A DNA stretch of 64,000 nt from Glaciimonas sp. (GTDB lineage: Bacteria > Pseudomonadota > Gammaproteobacteria > Burkholderiales > Burkholderiaceae_D). A model generated the notes under the pieces. It did not search any database. It had not been told where the DNA came from and saw only the letters and a list, made by a program, of their open reading frames with translations. Below are positions 43,779 through 53,267 of this stretch, in pieces. How positions within the stretch are numbered: the stretch's first letter is position 1; each line of letters begins with the position of its first letter. The stretch is from positions 310,001-374,000 of the forward strand of contig JABBOV010000003.1 in the NCBI GenBank assembly GCA_012927625.1, read 5' to 3'. Both the position numbers and the translations under genes were made by a program.

Positions 43779-46700
43779 ATGACTGATCTGTCCATCGCTG
43801 ACAAGCTTACTGCATACAAACCTGCCAACAAGATTCGCTTCGTTACCGCAGCTTCCTTGTTCGATGGTCACGATGCGTCGATCAATATCATGCGCCGCAT
43901 CTTGATGTCCAATGGGGCGGAAGTGATTCACCTCGGACACAACCGTTCGGTCGATGAAATCGTCACCGCTGCGTTGCAAGAAGATGCGCAAGGCATCGCC
44001 ATTTCCAGCTATCAGGGCGGCCATGTCGAATACTTCAAGTACATGATCGACTTGCTGCGGGAACGTGGCGGTGCGCATATCAAAGTGTTCGGCGGCGGCG
44101 GCGGTGTCATCGTGCCGGAAGAAATCGCCGATTTGCATGCGTATGGCGTGACCCGCATTTTCAGCCCGGAAGATGGCCAAAGCATGGGGTTGGTCGGCAT
44201 GATCCTGTCGATGATCCAGGCCTGCGATATCGATCTGTCGGCCTTTGCCCCGACCGAACTGGCCGCGCTGGAAAGCGGCGATATTACCTCCAGGCACCGG
44301 CCGTTGGCGCAACTCATTACCGCGCTGGAAAATGACAAAGACGGCGACAAGGTCAGCGTCAAATTAAAGGAACAATTGCACGCAGCGGCAGCCGCACTGC
44401 GCACCCCGACACTCGGCATTACCGGCACCGGCGGCGCCGGCAAATCCTCTTTGACCGATGAGCTGATCCGTCGCATCCGCATTGATCAGGATGACACACT
44501 GAATATCGCACTGATCTCGATCGATCCATCGCGTCGTAAATCGGGCGGCGCGCTGCTGGGCGACCGCATCCGCATGAATGCGATCAATCCGTGGGGCGGC
44601 AAGGAGGGTGCGCCAGTACGGGTTTTCATGCGCTCGCTGGCCACGCGCGAAGCCGGTTCCGAAATCTCGCAGGCGCTGCCGGACGTAATTGCCGCTTGCA
44701 AAGTAGCCGGCTTTGATCTGGTCATTATCGAAACTTCCGGCATCGGCCAGGGAGACGCCGCCATCGTGCCGCATGTGGATGTCAGCACGTATGTGATGAC
44801 GCCGGAATTCGGCGCCGCCTCGCAACTGGAAAAAATCGACATGCTCGATTTTGCCGATTTCATCGCGATCAATAAATTCGACCGCAAAGGCTCACAAGAC
44901 GCGCTGCGCGATGTCGCCAAGCAATACCAGCGCAACCGCGAACTGTGGACTTTGCGTCCGGATGACATGCCGGTGTATGGCACCCAGGCGTCGCGCTTCA
45001 ACGACGATGGCGTAACCGCGCTGTATCAGGGTTTACTGCCAAAACTGATTGAGCACGGCCTGAAAGCCAATGCCAGCAAACTGCCACCCATCGCCGCCAA
45101 ATTTTCCAGCAGCAAGAACGTGATCGTGCCACCGGCACGCAGCCGTTATCTGGCTGAAATCGCCGATACGCTGCGCGGTTATCACAAATCTACCCGCAAA
45201 CAAGTGCTGCTGGCGCGCGAGCGGCAGCAGTTGCAGGAAGCCCGGCGCATGCTGAGCGCCGCCGGCAAGAACGCTGATTTCGACGACCTGATCGCCGAGC
45301 GCGACGCCAGCCTCGACGCCGCTTCCAAAAAGCTGCTGAAGATGTGGCCCGACATGCAAAAGTCGTATGCCGGCGACGAATACGTAGTCAAAATCCGCGA
45401 CAAGGAAATCCGCACCCAACTGGTTTCCAGCTCCATGTCCGGCACCAAAATCCGCAAAGTCGCGCTGCCGAAGTTCGAAGACCACGGCGAAATCCTACGC
45501 TGGCTGATGCTGGAAAACGTCCCCGGCTCGTTCCCGTTCACCGCTGGCGTGTTCGCCTTCAAGCGCGAAAACGAAGACCCGACCCGCATGTTCGCCGGCG
45601 AAGGCGATCCGTTCCGCACCAATCGTCGCTTCAAATTGGTATCTGAAGGCATGGACGCCAAGCGCCTGTCGACTGCCTTTGACTCGGTCACGCTATACGG
45701 TGCCGACCCGGCGATCCGGCCCGACATCTACGGCAAAGTCGGCAATTCCGGCGTCTCGATTGCGACTCTGGACGATATGAAAGTGCTGTACGACGGGTTC
45801 GATCTGTGCAGCCCGTCCACCTCGGTTTCGATGACCATCAACGGCCCGGCTCCGACCATCCTGGCGATGTTCATGAACACCGCGATCGACCAGCAACTCA
45901 ACAAGTTTCGCAGCGACAACAGCCGCGATGCGACCGCTGACGAAGCTGCCAAAATCCGCGTCTGGGTCTTGCAAAACGTCCGCGGCACAGTACAGGCCGA
46001 CATCCTGAAAGAAGACCAAGGCCAAAACACTTGCATCTTCTCGACTGAATTCAGCCTCAAAGTAATGGGCGACATTCAGGAATATTTCGTCCACCACCAG
46101 GTGCGCAACTTCTATTCAGTCTCGATCTCCGGTTATCACATCGCCGAAGCCGGTGCCAATCCGATCTCCCAACTGGCGTTCACGCTATCGAACGGCTTCA
46201 CATTCGTCGAAGCCTATCTGGCACGCGGCATGCACATCGATGATTTCGCACCCAACCTATCATTCTTCTTCAGCAATGGGATGGACCCGGAATACACGGT
46301 TCTGGGACGCGTCGCGCGCCGTTTGTGGGCGGTGGCAATGCGCGACAAATACGGCGCCAACGACCGCAGCCAAAAGCTGAAATACCACATCCAGACTTCC
46401 GGCCGCTCGCTGCATGCGCAGGAAATCGACTTCAACGACATCCGCACTACGCTGCAAGCGCTGATCGCGATTTACGACAATTGCAACAGTCTGCACACCA
46501 ACGCCTTCGATGAAGCGATCACCACCCCGACCGACGAATCGGTGCGCAGGGCGTTGGCAATTCAATTGATCATCAACCGCGAATGGGGTCTGGCCAAGAA
46601 CGAAAACCCGATCCAGGGCAGCTTCATCATCGAAGAATTGACCGATCTATTGGAAGAAGCGGTATTGCAGGAATTCGAACGCATCGCCGAACGCGGCGGC

Positions 46701-47081
46701 GTGCTGGGCGCAATGGAAACTGGCTACCAGCGCGGCAAAATCCAGGAAGAATCGATGCACTACGAACACATGAAGCACGACGGCACGCTGCCGATCGTCG
46801 GCGTCAACACTTTCCGCAACCCGAAAGCCGGCGGCACCCCGCAAAAAATCGAACTGGCGCGCTCGACCGAGGCCGAAAAGCAGTCGCAGCTGACTCGCCT
46901 GGCCGATTTCCAGGCCCGCCACGCCAACGAGGCACCACAAGCGTTGGCCGCATTGCAGCAAGCCGCAATCAACAATGAAAACGTGTTCGAGAAACTGATG
47001 GATGCGGTACGCGTGTGTTCGTTGGGGCAGATCACCACCGCACTGTTTGAAGTGGGGGGGCAGTATCGAAGGAATATGTAA
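43779..47081 (+). CDS. icmF: Fused isobutyryl-CoA mutase IcmF
   Basis: An 1100-residue fusion, close to characterised IcmF proteins. Domains in order are a B12-binding domain (about 15-140, with DGHDASIN as the DxHxxG cobalamin motif), a MeaB-like GTPase chaperone (about 190-420, Walker [10 protein letters not shown] near residue 213), a linker, and the substrate-binding mutase barrel (about 550-1100, [25 protein letters not shown]). It interconverts isobutyryl-CoA and n-butyryl-CoA (or isovaleryl/pivalyl-CoA) with adenosylcobalamin, with the G domain guarding the cofactor. The start at 43779 follows GGAG; an ATG at 43731 is possible. A solo gene with terminator, probably controlled through the palindrome at 43712. 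Confidence 0.95.
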   Translation: MTDLSIADKLTAYKPANKIRFVTAASLFDGHDASINIMRRILMSNGAEVIHLGHNRSVDEIVTAALQEDAQGIAISSYQGGHVEYFKYMIDLLRERGGAHIKVFGGGGGVIVPEEIADLHAYGVTRIFSPEDGQSMGLVGMILSMIQACDIDLSAFAPTELAALESGDITSRHRPLAQLITALENDKDGDKVSVKLKEQLHAAAAALRTPTLGITGTGGAGKSSLTDELIRRIRIDQDDTLNIALISIDPSRRKSGGALLGDRIRMNAINPWGGKEGAPVRVFMRSLATREAGSEISQALPDVIAACKVAGFDLVIIETSGIGQGDAAIVPHVDVSTYVMTPEFGAASQLEKIDMLDFADFIAINKFDRKGSQDALRDVAKQYQRNRELWTLRPDDMPVYGTQASRFNDDGVTALYQGLLPKLIEHGLKANASKLPPIAAKFSSSKNVIVPPARSRYLAEIADTLRGYHKSTRKQVLLARERQQLQEARRMLSAAGKNADFDDLIAERDASLDAASKKLLKMWPDMQKSYAGDEYVVKIRDKEIRTQLVSSSMSGTKIRKVALPKFEDHGEILRWLMLENVPGSFPFTAGVFAFKRENEDPTRMFAGEGDPFRTNRRFKLVSEGMDAKRLSTAFDSVTLYGADPAIRPDIYGKVGNSGVSIATLDDMKVLYDGFDLCSPSTSVSMTINGPAPTILAMFMNTAIDQQLNKFRSDNSRDATADEAAKIRVWVLQNVRGTVQADILKEDQGQNTCIFSTEFSLKVMGDIQEYFVHHQVRNFYSVSISGYHIAEAGANPISQLAFTLSNGFTFVEAYLARGMHIDDFAPNLSFFFSNGMDPEYTVLGRVARRLWAVAMRDKYGANDRSQKLKYHIQTSGRSLHAQEIDFNDIRTTLQALIAIYDNCNSLHTNAFDEAITTPTDESVRRALAIQLIINREWGLAKNENPIQGSFIIEELTDLLEEAVLQEFERIAERGGVLGAMETGYQRGKIQEESMHYEHMKHDGTLPIVGVNTFRNPKAGGTPQKIELARSTEAEKQSQLTRLADFQARHANEAPQALAALQQAAINNENVFEKLMDAVRVCSLGQITTALFEVGGQYRRNM

Positions 47082-47098
47082 GTAGCTGAACTGCAAAA

Positions 47099-47129
47099 CA
47101 AAAAACCCGGACTTGTTCCGGGTTTTTTG
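47099..47129. terminator. Terminator of icmF
   Basis: AAAAAACCCGG and CCGGGTTTTTT form an 11-bp stem with a 7-nt loop (ACTTGTT) just after the icmF stop. The A and T runs allow termination in both directions. Confidence 0.88.
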
Positions 47130-47169
47130 TTGGGGGATGCAGCACCTGGTCACAACAAGAATTCAGGTA

Positions 47170-47200
47170 CGTAGGGCGGAAAAGCGCAGCGCCTTCCGCC
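47170..47200 (+). repeat. REP-like repeat GTAGGGCGGAAAAGCGCAGC, copy 1
   Basis: GTAGGGCGGAA-AAGCGCAGCG-CCTTCCGCC: an imperfect palindrome. Two more copies, in other orientation or shortened, lie at 47392-47413 and 48071-48105, framing the vapBC pair. Such GC-rich repeats are common in intergenic DNA of beta- and gammaproteobacteria. Confidence 0.75.
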
Positions 47201-47391
47201 ACACATGCGGCAATTGCCAGTTTTCCTACAAAGAGAAATGACAATACCACCCAAACACCGGACGCGCCCGGCATTGGGCATTGCCAGAATTTTGCATGTA
47301 CATGCGGCGGAAGGGTGGAGCAGGGGTTTCGGATCGCATGTGATCCGCCTGCGAAACGGTATCCGCTTGCAAGCGGATATGCGCCCTGCAA

Positions 47392-47413
47392 GGCTGCGCT
47401 TTTCCGCCCTACC
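47392..47413 (-). repeat. REP-like repeat, copy 2 (half, inverted)
   Basis: GGCTGCGCTTTTCCGCCCTACC is the reverse complement of the left half of copy 1 with small changes. It lies 24 bp beyond the vapC stop. A perfect 18-bp palindrome (ATCCGCTTGCAAGCGGAT, 47361-47378) and a GATCCG hairpin lie just to its left. Confidence 0.65.
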
Positions 47414-47436
47414 GAGCTTGGCCTTTCCTTAGCAAG

Positions 47437-47808
47437 TTAATGCGACAGGCTTGCTGACAAACCAAGCCGAGCACTTGCCGCAAGCAGACGCTTATCACGC
47501 GTCCATAGCAACGCGCCGGGTGAAAGCCGCACAGCAGCCAATAAGTGAGCATCGATATAGCCAATCCCGATTCCGAACAGTCCATGTTGAGCGATGAAAT
47601 GCATAACTTCCTCATCGGTGGCAACCCCCGCTTGTGGCAAGTCTTGCAGAGAACTCAAGACCATATCGCGATTCTTCAAGTTGCCCAATGCCAGTTCGCC
47701 CGTCACGAACCGGTGACCCAGCACTTGGCCCGCGTTCAAAAGTCCCGTTAACCCCGCATCACCGTACCGCAAGTGGTCGATCCAGACCGACGTATCAACC
47801 AGAATCAC
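47437..47808 (-). CDS. vapC: VapC toxin (PIN-domain ribonuclease)
   Basis: A 123-residue PIN-domain protein. The acidic active-site residues are present: Asp5 in MILVDTSVWIDHL, Glu38 in TGELALG, Asp86 in GYIDAHLL and Asp105 in WTRDKRL. VapC toxins cleave specific RNAs, often tRNA or rRNA, when freed from the antitoxin. Its start overlaps the antitoxin stop by 4 bp (ATGA), the normal vapBC arrangement with antitoxin first. All catalytic residues are intact, so it should be active. REP-like repeats lie on both sides of the pair, which may reflect module mobility or chance. Confidence 0.92.
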   Translation of the reverse strand: MILVDTSVWIDHLRYGDAGLTGLLNAGQVLGHRFVTGELALGNLKNRDMVLSSLQDLPQAGVATDEEVMHFIAQHGLFGIGIGYIDAHLLAAVRLSPGALLWTRDKRLLAASARLGLSASLSH

Positions 47809-48002
47809 GCTGGCTCCGACTGGCGTCGTGGGATGGCATCCAGCAAAGGTTCCGAGCCTCCCAATAAGGCCAGCCGTTTGGCGCTCTCGCGCTGAATTAA
47901 TGCCTTGAGAGCTTCGCGCACTAAAGCAGTCTTTTCCATTGGGCCGGTAAAAGACTGGGCTTTTTCAAGCAATGCATCATCAAGTACAAGTGTGGTGCGC
48001 AT
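47805..48002 (-). CDS. vapB: VapB antitoxin (ribbon-helix-helix)
   Basis: A 65-residue antitoxin starting MRTTLVLDDALLEKAQSFTG, the N-terminal ribbon-helix-helix DNA-binding part, followed by a helix KTALVREALKALIQRESAKRL and a flexible tail that should wrap the toxin. The start at 48002 is set by GGAGAG 7 bp upstream; the frame is open 60 bp further but without a site. It neutralises VapC and, as a complex, represses the operon. The promoter should lie in 48003-48070 before REP copy 3. Confidence 0.88.
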   Translation of the reverse strand: MRTTLVLDDALLEKAQSFTGPMEKTALVREALKALIQRESAKRLALLGGSEPLLDAIPRRQSEPA

Positions 48003-48344
48003 ATCGCTCTCCGTAGATTTATGCACAAATTTTAGCATCAAATGATGCCAAACTAAATGCATTGCGTTGCAAGGCGGAATAAGCGCAGCGCTTTTCCGCC
48101 CTACCTAACTTTAATCCCTTACAACAACGCCGCAAAAAACACAAGCCCCTGAAATTTCACTGATCTAAGAAATAGCACGATCGGTCAAAAATATTGCCGC
48201 ACAGTGTCCGCAGCGCACTTTGTCCAGCTAAAATACCAAAGTGCTTGCGCTGGACAGCTCCCCTGATATCTCCGGTGCAAGCCGTCCGACCAGCCTGGCA
48301 CCGCCGCCAAACATCGACCAGATCAACCTAGCGCAAGGAATTAC
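48003..48344. other. Divergent gap between vapBC and the fadD-like gene
   Basis: 342 bp. It carries REP copy 3 at 48071-48105. The rest should hold the promoters of both divergent units. I see no gene or strong operator palindrome here. Confidence 0.45.
48071..48105 (+). repeat. REP-like repeat, copy 3
   Basis: AAGGCGGAATAAGCGCAGCG followed by CTTTTCCGCCCTACC, a variant of copies 1 and 2 with both arms present. It lies in the promoter region upstream of vapB. Confidence 0.7.
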
Positions 48345-50027
48345 ATGAACAACAGCCCGTGGCTGCAGTACTACCCAGCCGGCGTGCCCGCCACCATTGA
48401 CGTCAGCAAATACAGTTCCATCGTGGCCCTGCTGGAAGAAAGCTTTAGCCTGTACCGGGCGCGCCAGGCTTACGTTTGCATGGACACGCCGATCACGTAC
48501 GGCGACATCGACACACTCTCTGCCGCACTCGGCGCCTGGCTGCAATCACGCGGCCTGCAACGCAATGACCGCGTTGCGGTGATGCTGCCCAACGTGTTGC
48601 AGTATCCAGTTGCGGTGGCGGCCATCCTGCGCGCCGGCTTTATCATCGTCAATGTCAATCCGCTGTACACCCCGCGCGAGTTGGAACACCAGTTGCGGGA
48701 CGCCGACGTGCAGGCAATCATCATTCTGGAGAACTTTGCCAGCACTTTAGAGGAAGTGCTCCAACACATGTCGATCAAGCACATTTTGCTGGCCAGCTTG
48801 GGCGACATGCTCGGTGCCATCAAGGGCGGGATCGTCAATTATGTGCTGCGCAAGCGCAAGAAAATGGTACCGGCTTATGCGCTGCCCGGCGCGGTGCGCT
48901 TCAACCACGCGCTCAAGCTGGGCCGCGCGCTGCGGTTGCAACGACCGGATATCAAAGCCGATGACGTCGCCGTGCTGCAATACACCGGTGGCACCACAGG
49001 CGTATCCAAGGGCGCGACACTGCTGCACAGTTGCATCCTGGCCAATCTGCTGTCCACCCAAGCCTGGATGCAACCCGGCCTCGACCGCAAACCGATCGAC
49101 GGCCAGTTGACGCTGATTTGCGCGTTGCCGCTGTATCACGTGTTCGCCTTCGTCACTTGCGGCCTGCTCGGCATGCGCACCGGCGGTTTGGTGGTCTTGA
49201 TCCCAAACCCGCGCGACATTGCGGCCACGGTCAAGACGCTGTCGAAGTATCCGCTGCAGTTCTTCCCGGCGGTCAATACCCTGTTCAATGCGCTGGCCGA
49301 CAACGCGGAGTTCGCCAAGCTCGATTTTTCGCAATTGTCGATGACGGTCGGCGGCGGTACTTCGGTGCATGAATCGGTGGCGCAAAAATGGCTGGAAATT
49401 ACCGGCTGCCCGATTGCCGAAGGCTACGGCCTGTCCGAAACCGCTTCCGCCGTGATTTGCAATCCTGCCACGCTGGTGAAGCACAGCGGCACCATCGGCT
49501 TGCCGATGCCGAGCGTCGAAGTGCGCCTGCTGGACGACAACGGTTTGGATGTGGACGTCGGCGCACCCGGCGAAATCGCGCTGCGCGGGCCGCAAGTGAT
49601 GCGGGGCTACTGGCAGCGGCCGCAAGAAACGGCCGATGCGATGACGCCCGACGGTTACTTCAAGACCGGCGATGTCGGCGTCATGGATGAGCGCGGCTTC
49701 ATCAAGATCGTCGACCGCAAAAAAGACATGATCCTGGTGTCCGGCTTCAACGTCTATCCGAACGAAATCGAAGAAGTGGTCGGCGCCCATCCAGACGTAC
49801 TCGAATGCGCGGTGATCGGCTTGCCGGACGAGCACTCGGGCGAAGCGGTCAAATTGTTCGTGGTGAAACGCAATCCGGCACTCACCGTCGAGGCACTCAA
49901 GGAATATTGCAGCCACCAATTGACCGGTTACAAACGCCCGAGGCAGATCGAATTTATAAAGGAACTGCCGAAGACCAACGTTGGCAAGGTTCTGCGCCGC
50001 CAGTTGCGTGACCACAAAGGCGCTTGA
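48345..50027 (+). CDS. fadD: Long-chain fatty-acid--CoA ligase (FadD-like)
   Basis: A 560-residue AMP-forming acyl-CoA ligase matching FadD in length and N-terminus. It contains LQYTGGTTGVSKGATLLH (P-loop-like AMP-binding motif), GYGLSETASAVICN, GYFKTGDVGVMDERGFIKIVDRKKDMILVSGFNVYPNEIEE and a C-terminal PKTNVGKVLRRQLR with the catalytic Lys. It activates fatty acids with ATP and CoA at the inner membrane for beta-oxidation. AAGGAATT precedes the ATG. It is monocistronic and followed 17 bp after its stop by a dispersed repeat copy. Confidence 0.92.
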   Translation: MNNSPWLQYYPAGVPATIDVSKYSSIVALLEESFSLYRARQAYVCMDTPITYGDIDTLSAALGAWLQSRGLQRNDRVAVMLPNVLQYPVAVAAILRAGFIIVNVNPLYTPRELEHQLRDADVQAIIILENFASTLEEVLQHMSIKHILLASLGDMLGAIKGGIVNYVLRKRKKMVPAYALPGAVRFNHALKLGRALRLQRPDIKADDVAVLQYTGGTTGVSKGATLLHSCILANLLSTQAWMQPGLDRKPIDGQLTLICALPLYHVFAFVTCGLLGMRTGGLVVLIPNPRDIAATVKTLSKYPLQFFPAVNTLFNALADNAEFAKLDFSQLSMTVGGGTSVHESVAQKWLEITGCPIAEGYGLSETASAVICNPATLVKHSGTIGLPMPSVEVRLLDDNGLDVDVGAPGEIALRGPQVMRGYWQRPQETADAMTPDGYFKTGDVGVMDERGFIKIVDRKKDMILVSGFNVYPNEIEEVVGAHPDVLECAVIGLPDEHSGEAVKLFVVKRNPALTVEALKEYCSHQLTGYKRPRQIEFIKELPKTNVGKVLRRQLRDHKGA

Positions 50028-50043
50028 TCCTATACTACGATTT

Positions 50044-50114
50044 GTATTTTTATGTACAGCAATGAATATATGCGTAGCTATCGGTATTTTTTAATATACT
50101 CCCTATAAATTTAT
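50044..50114 (+). repeat. Dispersed AT-rich repeat, copy A
   Basis: TATTTTTATGTACAG, then CAATGAATATATGCGTAG, then TATTTTTTAATATACTCCCTA: the same block order as the copies at 22979, 43303 and 60541 (reverse). It lies immediately downstream of fadD. Confidence 0.78.
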
Positions 50115-50199
50115 ATAAAAAATTAAACCGATATGCTGCGGATCGTAGATATTTTGCGTATGATACGGTCTTTTCACGTTCATGCAGCCGCGCCGTAAA

Positions 50200-50300
50200 T
50201 GCGAATTTATTCGCACTCTTCCTTATTCCATACGGACTAATGCGAATAAATTCGCACCTGCAAAATAATGGCAAACCATCGCGGCTAAAGCTGCTCCTAC
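50200..50300. repeat. Cluster of short palindromes and a REP-like hairpin
   Basis: TGCGAATTTATTCGCA (50200-50215) and TGCGAATAAATTCGCA (50241-50256) are perfect 16-bp palindromes differing only in the centre. They are followed by TCGCGGCTAAAGCTGCTCCTAC (50279-50300, shown by position), close to REP hairpins of pseudomonads. All lie between fadD and hpt (convergent). Confidence 0.65.
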
Positions 50301-50315
50301 ATAAAGCCAACGATA

Positions 50316-50885
50316 TTATTTTTTCGGCGTTATCGCCCAAATACTGCCGAGGTTGCGCCAGTAACCGTAAGCATCCATACCGTAACCGATGACGAATTTG
50401 TTGGGCAGCACCAGGCCGACATAATCCGCCGCGACCGGCTTGATCTTGCCGGTATCCTTGTCAGAGAACACCGCCAGTAATACTTCTTTGGCGCCCATGT
50501 CCAGCAGTCGTTGTTTGACGTGCGCCAAGGTTTCGCCTTCGTCGAGGATGTCGTCCAGCACGATCAAAGTGCGGCCGCGGACATCGGCCCGCGGCTCGAC
50601 TTTCCACTCGATGTGACCGCCCTGATCACGGTTACCGTAGCGGGTGACGTGGATGTAATCGAATTCGAGCGGGAATTTCAGGCGCGTCAGCAATTGGCCT
50701 GCGAATACGACTGCGCCGCCCATCACACCCAGCACTAACGGATAGGCGTCGCTATCAGCATGGTCAAAACGTGCATTCAGGTCGGCGGCGATCCGGTCCA
50801 CCGCCGCCTGGACTGCGGCTTCATCAAAAATCAGTTCAGCATTGGCGAGAAGTTTTCGGGCCTGTTGTGCGTGGGATTGCGGCAT
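50316..50885 (-). CDS. hpt: Hypoxanthine phosphoribosyltransferase
   Basis: A 189-residue purine salvage enzyme. The PRPP-binding motif TLIVLDDILDEGETLAHV contains the two acidic residues and the following loop, and LVLGVMGGAVVFAGQLL and FPLEFDYIHVTRYGN match the flexible loop region of HPRT. It converts hypoxanthine or guanine plus PRPP to IMP or GMP. The start at 50885 (MPQSHAQQARKLLANAELIF) gives the family length; an upstream extension to 50936 is less likely. Annotated as hypoxanthine- or hypoxanthine-guanine type; specificity cannot be decided here. Confidence 0.9.
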   Translation of the reverse strand: MPQSHAQQARKLLANAELIFDEAAVQAAVDRIAADLNARFDHADSDAYPLVLGVMGGAVVFAGQLLTRLKFPLEFDYIHVTRYGNRDQGGHIEWKVEPRADVRGRTLIVLDDILDEGETLAHVKQRLLDMGAKEVLLAVFSDKDTGKIKPVAADYVGLVLPNKFVIGYGMDAYGYWRNLGSIWAITPKK

Positions 50886-50994
50886 ACGGTAATCTCGCTG
50901 ACGGTAAAAATGACGGGAATGGAATTGTGCCACCAAATCCGTAACGGCAACACCGCTTCAATTGCCCATTAGCCGTCTGCTTTGAATCCACCAG

Positions 50995-52245
50995 TCACTC
51001 ATACTTGCGCGCATCTTCGATCACAATGCCGTCGTTGGGCAGCGTGCCGAGCGTCGTTTGTTGCACCTGGCCGCGCAATTTTGTGACATCGCGGATAGTC
51101 TCGACGATGGCTTGGGTAACAACCTCCGACAGTGCTTCTGCTGCTTCGCAGTGCAGCGTCATGATGTCATTGGCCATGACGCCGGAGATCACCAGCCGCG
51201 CCTTGGCTATTTCCGGGTGGCGGTTGAGGATTTGCGCCACTTGCGACGGATGCACGAACATCGCGCGCACTTTGGTGGTCTGGTCGGCACGGCCCATCCA
51301 GCCTTTGATGCGGGTATTGGTGCGACCGCACGGCGAAATGCCCGGCAGAGTCGCCGACAGGTCGCCGGTGCCGAAACGGATCAGCGGGTAATCGGGATTG
51401 AACGAAGTGACGACAATTTCGCCGACTTCACCGGCCGAAACCGGGTCGCCAGTGCCGGGGCGCACGATTTCCAGCAGGATATCTTCATCGAGCATCATGC
51501 CGGGATTGACCTGGCCCTCGGTTTCGGTCTCGAAAGCGATATTGCCGATGTCGGCCGACGCGTACAATTGCAGCACATGCGGCACGCCATGCTCTTGCAA
51601 CCATTGGCGCAGCGACGGCGGCAGTGCTTCAGCGCCGACCAGCGCACGCTGCAAGCATTTGATATCGGCCCCCATTTCCAGCGCTTTTTCGATGATGATC
51701 TTGAGAAAGCTCGGGGTGCCGACATACGCATCAGGCTTGAGCGCAACAATCGCCTGCACCTGCATTTCAGTCTGGCCGCTGCCTGCCGGTATGACTGGGC
51801 AACCGAGCTGCGCCGCTGCGCTTTCGACCATGAAAGCGGCCGGCGTAAAGTGGTAGGAAAAGCAGTTTTGCACCACTTGGCCGGCACGCATGCCCAGCGC
51901 GTACATCGGCCGCGCAAAACGCCACCAATCCTGGCCCTGCCCTTCCGGGTCGAAAATCGGCCCCGGCGACATGAACAAATGGCGCATCCGTGCCGGCGCT
52001 ATGGTGGTCATCGCGCCGAATGGCAACGACTGCCGCTGCAAGTCATGCAGGTCCGATTTGCGCGTCACCGGCAATTGTGCCAGCGCAGTGCGCGAAGTAA
52101 TGTCGGCGGCCACCGTCTGGCCCAGAATGCGCTGCCAGCCGGGAGCCTGTTGCGCTAACGCAATCAGTTTTGGCAAGCGCAGCATCAGCTCGCATTCGCG
52201 GGCGTCGGGCGCACGGATTTCTAGTGCATCAAGATATTGGGACAT
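50995..52245 (-). CDS. Phenylacetate--CoA ligase family protein (PaaK-like)
   Basis: A 416-residue adenylate-forming enzyme of the PaaK type. It has the shorter length and layout of phenylacetate-CoA ligases: MSPGPIFDPEGQGQDWWRFA in place of the usual SSGTTG loop, YASADIGNIAFETE, LLEIVRPGTGDPVSAGEVGEIVVTSFNPDYPLIRFGTGDLS and GRADQTTKVRAMFVHPSQV. The weakly conserved glycine-rich loop is notable. It should activate an aromatic or related acid. It is the last gene of the operon running down from 59678, 109 bp after livF, with a REP palindrome in between. Confidence 0.85.
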   Translation of the reverse strand: MSQYLDALEIRAPDARECELMLRLPKLIALAQQAPGWQRILGQTVAADITSRTALAQLPVTRKSDLHDLQRQSLPFGAMTTIAPARMRHLFMSPGPIFDPEGQGQDWWRFARPMYALGMRAGQVVQNCFSYHFTPAAFMVESAAAQLGCPVIPAGSGQTEMQVQAIVALKPDAYVGTPSFLKIIIEKALEMGADIKCLQRALVGAEALPPSLRQWLQEHGVPHVLQLYASADIGNIAFETETEGQVNPGMMLDEDILLEIVRPGTGDPVSAGEVGEIVVTSFNPDYPLIRFGTGDLSATLPGISPCGRTNTRIKGWMGRADQTTKVRAMFVHPSQVAQILNRHPEIAKARLVISGVMANDIMTLHCEAAEALSEVVTQAIVETIRDVTKLRGQVQQTTLGTLPNDGIVIEDARKYE

Positions 52246-52315
52246 GGGAAACCTATTTCAGGGGCGCAAGCGCTAGTGAGCAGGGGGAAAATCGCGTGGA
52301 GTAGTGCCGGGAAAA

Positions 52316-52341
52316 GTAGGGTGGCGCCATGCGCACCCTAC
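52316..52341. repeat. REP-like palindrome between livF and the PaaK-like gene
   Basis: GTAGGGTG and the nearly matching CGCACCCTAC flank a GCGCCATG centre. It is a compact GC-rich hairpin 14 bp downstream of the livF stop, and of a different family from the repeats near vapBC. Confidence 0.7.
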
Positions 52342-52354
52342 AACACTACGACTA

Positions 52355-53158
52355 TCAGGCCAGCCAGCGTTTGCGCCGGCGGTAGAACTTCATGTCGCGA
52401 AAACTGGTGCGTCCGGCACCGGAGACGCCGAGATAAAACTCTTTCACGTCTTCGTTGGTGGCCAGATCGCTGGCTTTGCCTTCCATCACGACCCGGCCGT
52501 TTTCCAGGATGTAGCCGAAGTCGGCGTAACGCAGCGCCACCATGGTGTTTTGTTCGGCCAGCAGGAAGGATACGTTTTCCTTGCTGTTGAGGTCTTTGAC
52601 GATTTCGAAAATCTCTTCGACGATCTGCGGCGCTAATCCCATCGATGGTTCGTCGAGCAGGATCATCGACGGTTTGGCCATCATCGCGCGGCCAATCGCG
52701 CACATTTGCTGCTCGCCTCCAGAGGTATAACCGGCCAGTGATTTGCGGCGGGTTTTCAGACGCGGAAAGTAGTCGTAAATCTTTTCCAGCGCGTCTTTCA
52801 CCTCGGCATTGCTGATCTCACGGGTATAAGCGCCGGTCAGCAGATTATCTTCAATCGACAAATGGGCGAAGCAATGGCGGCCTTCCATAACTTGGATCAC
52901 GCCGCGCTTGACCAGGCCGTTCGGCGTCAGCTGATCGACCCGTTCGCCACGGTATTCGATGCTGCCCTTGGTAACATCGCCGCGTTCGGCCGATAGCAGA
53001 TTCGAAATAGCTTTCAGGGTGGTGCTTTTGCCGGCGCCATTAGCGCCCAGCAAGGCCACGATTTTGCCTTCCGGCACCTCCAGCGACACGCCTTTGAGGA
53101 CCAGAATCACGTGGTTATAAATGACTTCGATATTGTTGATGCTTAGTCCTGCGCTCAT
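52355..53158 (-). CDS. livF: Branched-chain-type ABC transporter ATPase, LivF
   Basis: A 267-residue ATPase. It has Walker A GANGAGKSTT, the signature SGGEQQM, Walker B MILLDEPSMGLAP and the LivF-specific LAEQNTMVALRYADFGYIL. The C-terminal extension (VSGAGRTSFRDMKFYRRRKRWL) is longer than in E. coli LivF (237). It powers import together with LivG. It lies 109 bp after the substrate-binding protein gene, with a strong hairpin in the gap. The surrounding ligases point to an aromatic or branched acid as substrate. Confidence 0.93.
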   Translation of the reverse strand: MSAGLSINNIEVIYNHVILVLKGVSLEVPEGKIVALLGANGAGKSTTLKAISNLLSAERGDVTKGSIEYRGERVDQLTPNGLVKRGVIQVMEGRHCFAHLSIEDNLLTGAYTREISNAEVKDALEKIYDYFPRLKTRRKSLAGYTSGGEQQMCAIGRAMMAKPSMILLDEPSMGLAPQIVEEIFEIVKDLNSKENVSFLLAEQNTMVALRYADFGYILENGRVVMEGKASDLATNEDVKEFYLGVSGAGRTSFRDMKFYRRRKRWLA

Positions 53159-53229
53159 GTCGGCTCCGCTTGTTGCTACACTTTTGCTGTGTTTTTTTGC
53201 TGGCTGGTTGCTGCACGCATTGGCTCTGA

Positions 53230-53255
53230 GCGGCGAGCCGATCCCGGCTCGCCGC
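53230..53255 (-). promoter_or_regulatory. Hairpin after the substrate-binding protein gene
   Basis: GCGGCGAGCC and GGCTCGCCGC form a perfect 10-bp GC-rich stem with a 6-nt loop, 12 bp after the stop codon. No T run follows. Such hairpins after binding-protein genes often protect that part of the transcript and raise its level above the ATPase genes. Confidence 0.65.
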
Positions 53256-53267
53256 GCATGATACGGA

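Noticed and set aside
48747-50015. Open frame of about 420 codons on the minus strand opposite the fadD-like gene
   Set aside because: Antisense shadow caused by codon bias. The sense strand carries all adenylate-forming ligase motifs.
47160-50300. CRISPR array, suspected from repeated short motifs
   Set aside because: The repeats are irregularly spaced, palindromic REP-like elements of different types, with no regular spacers or cas genes.
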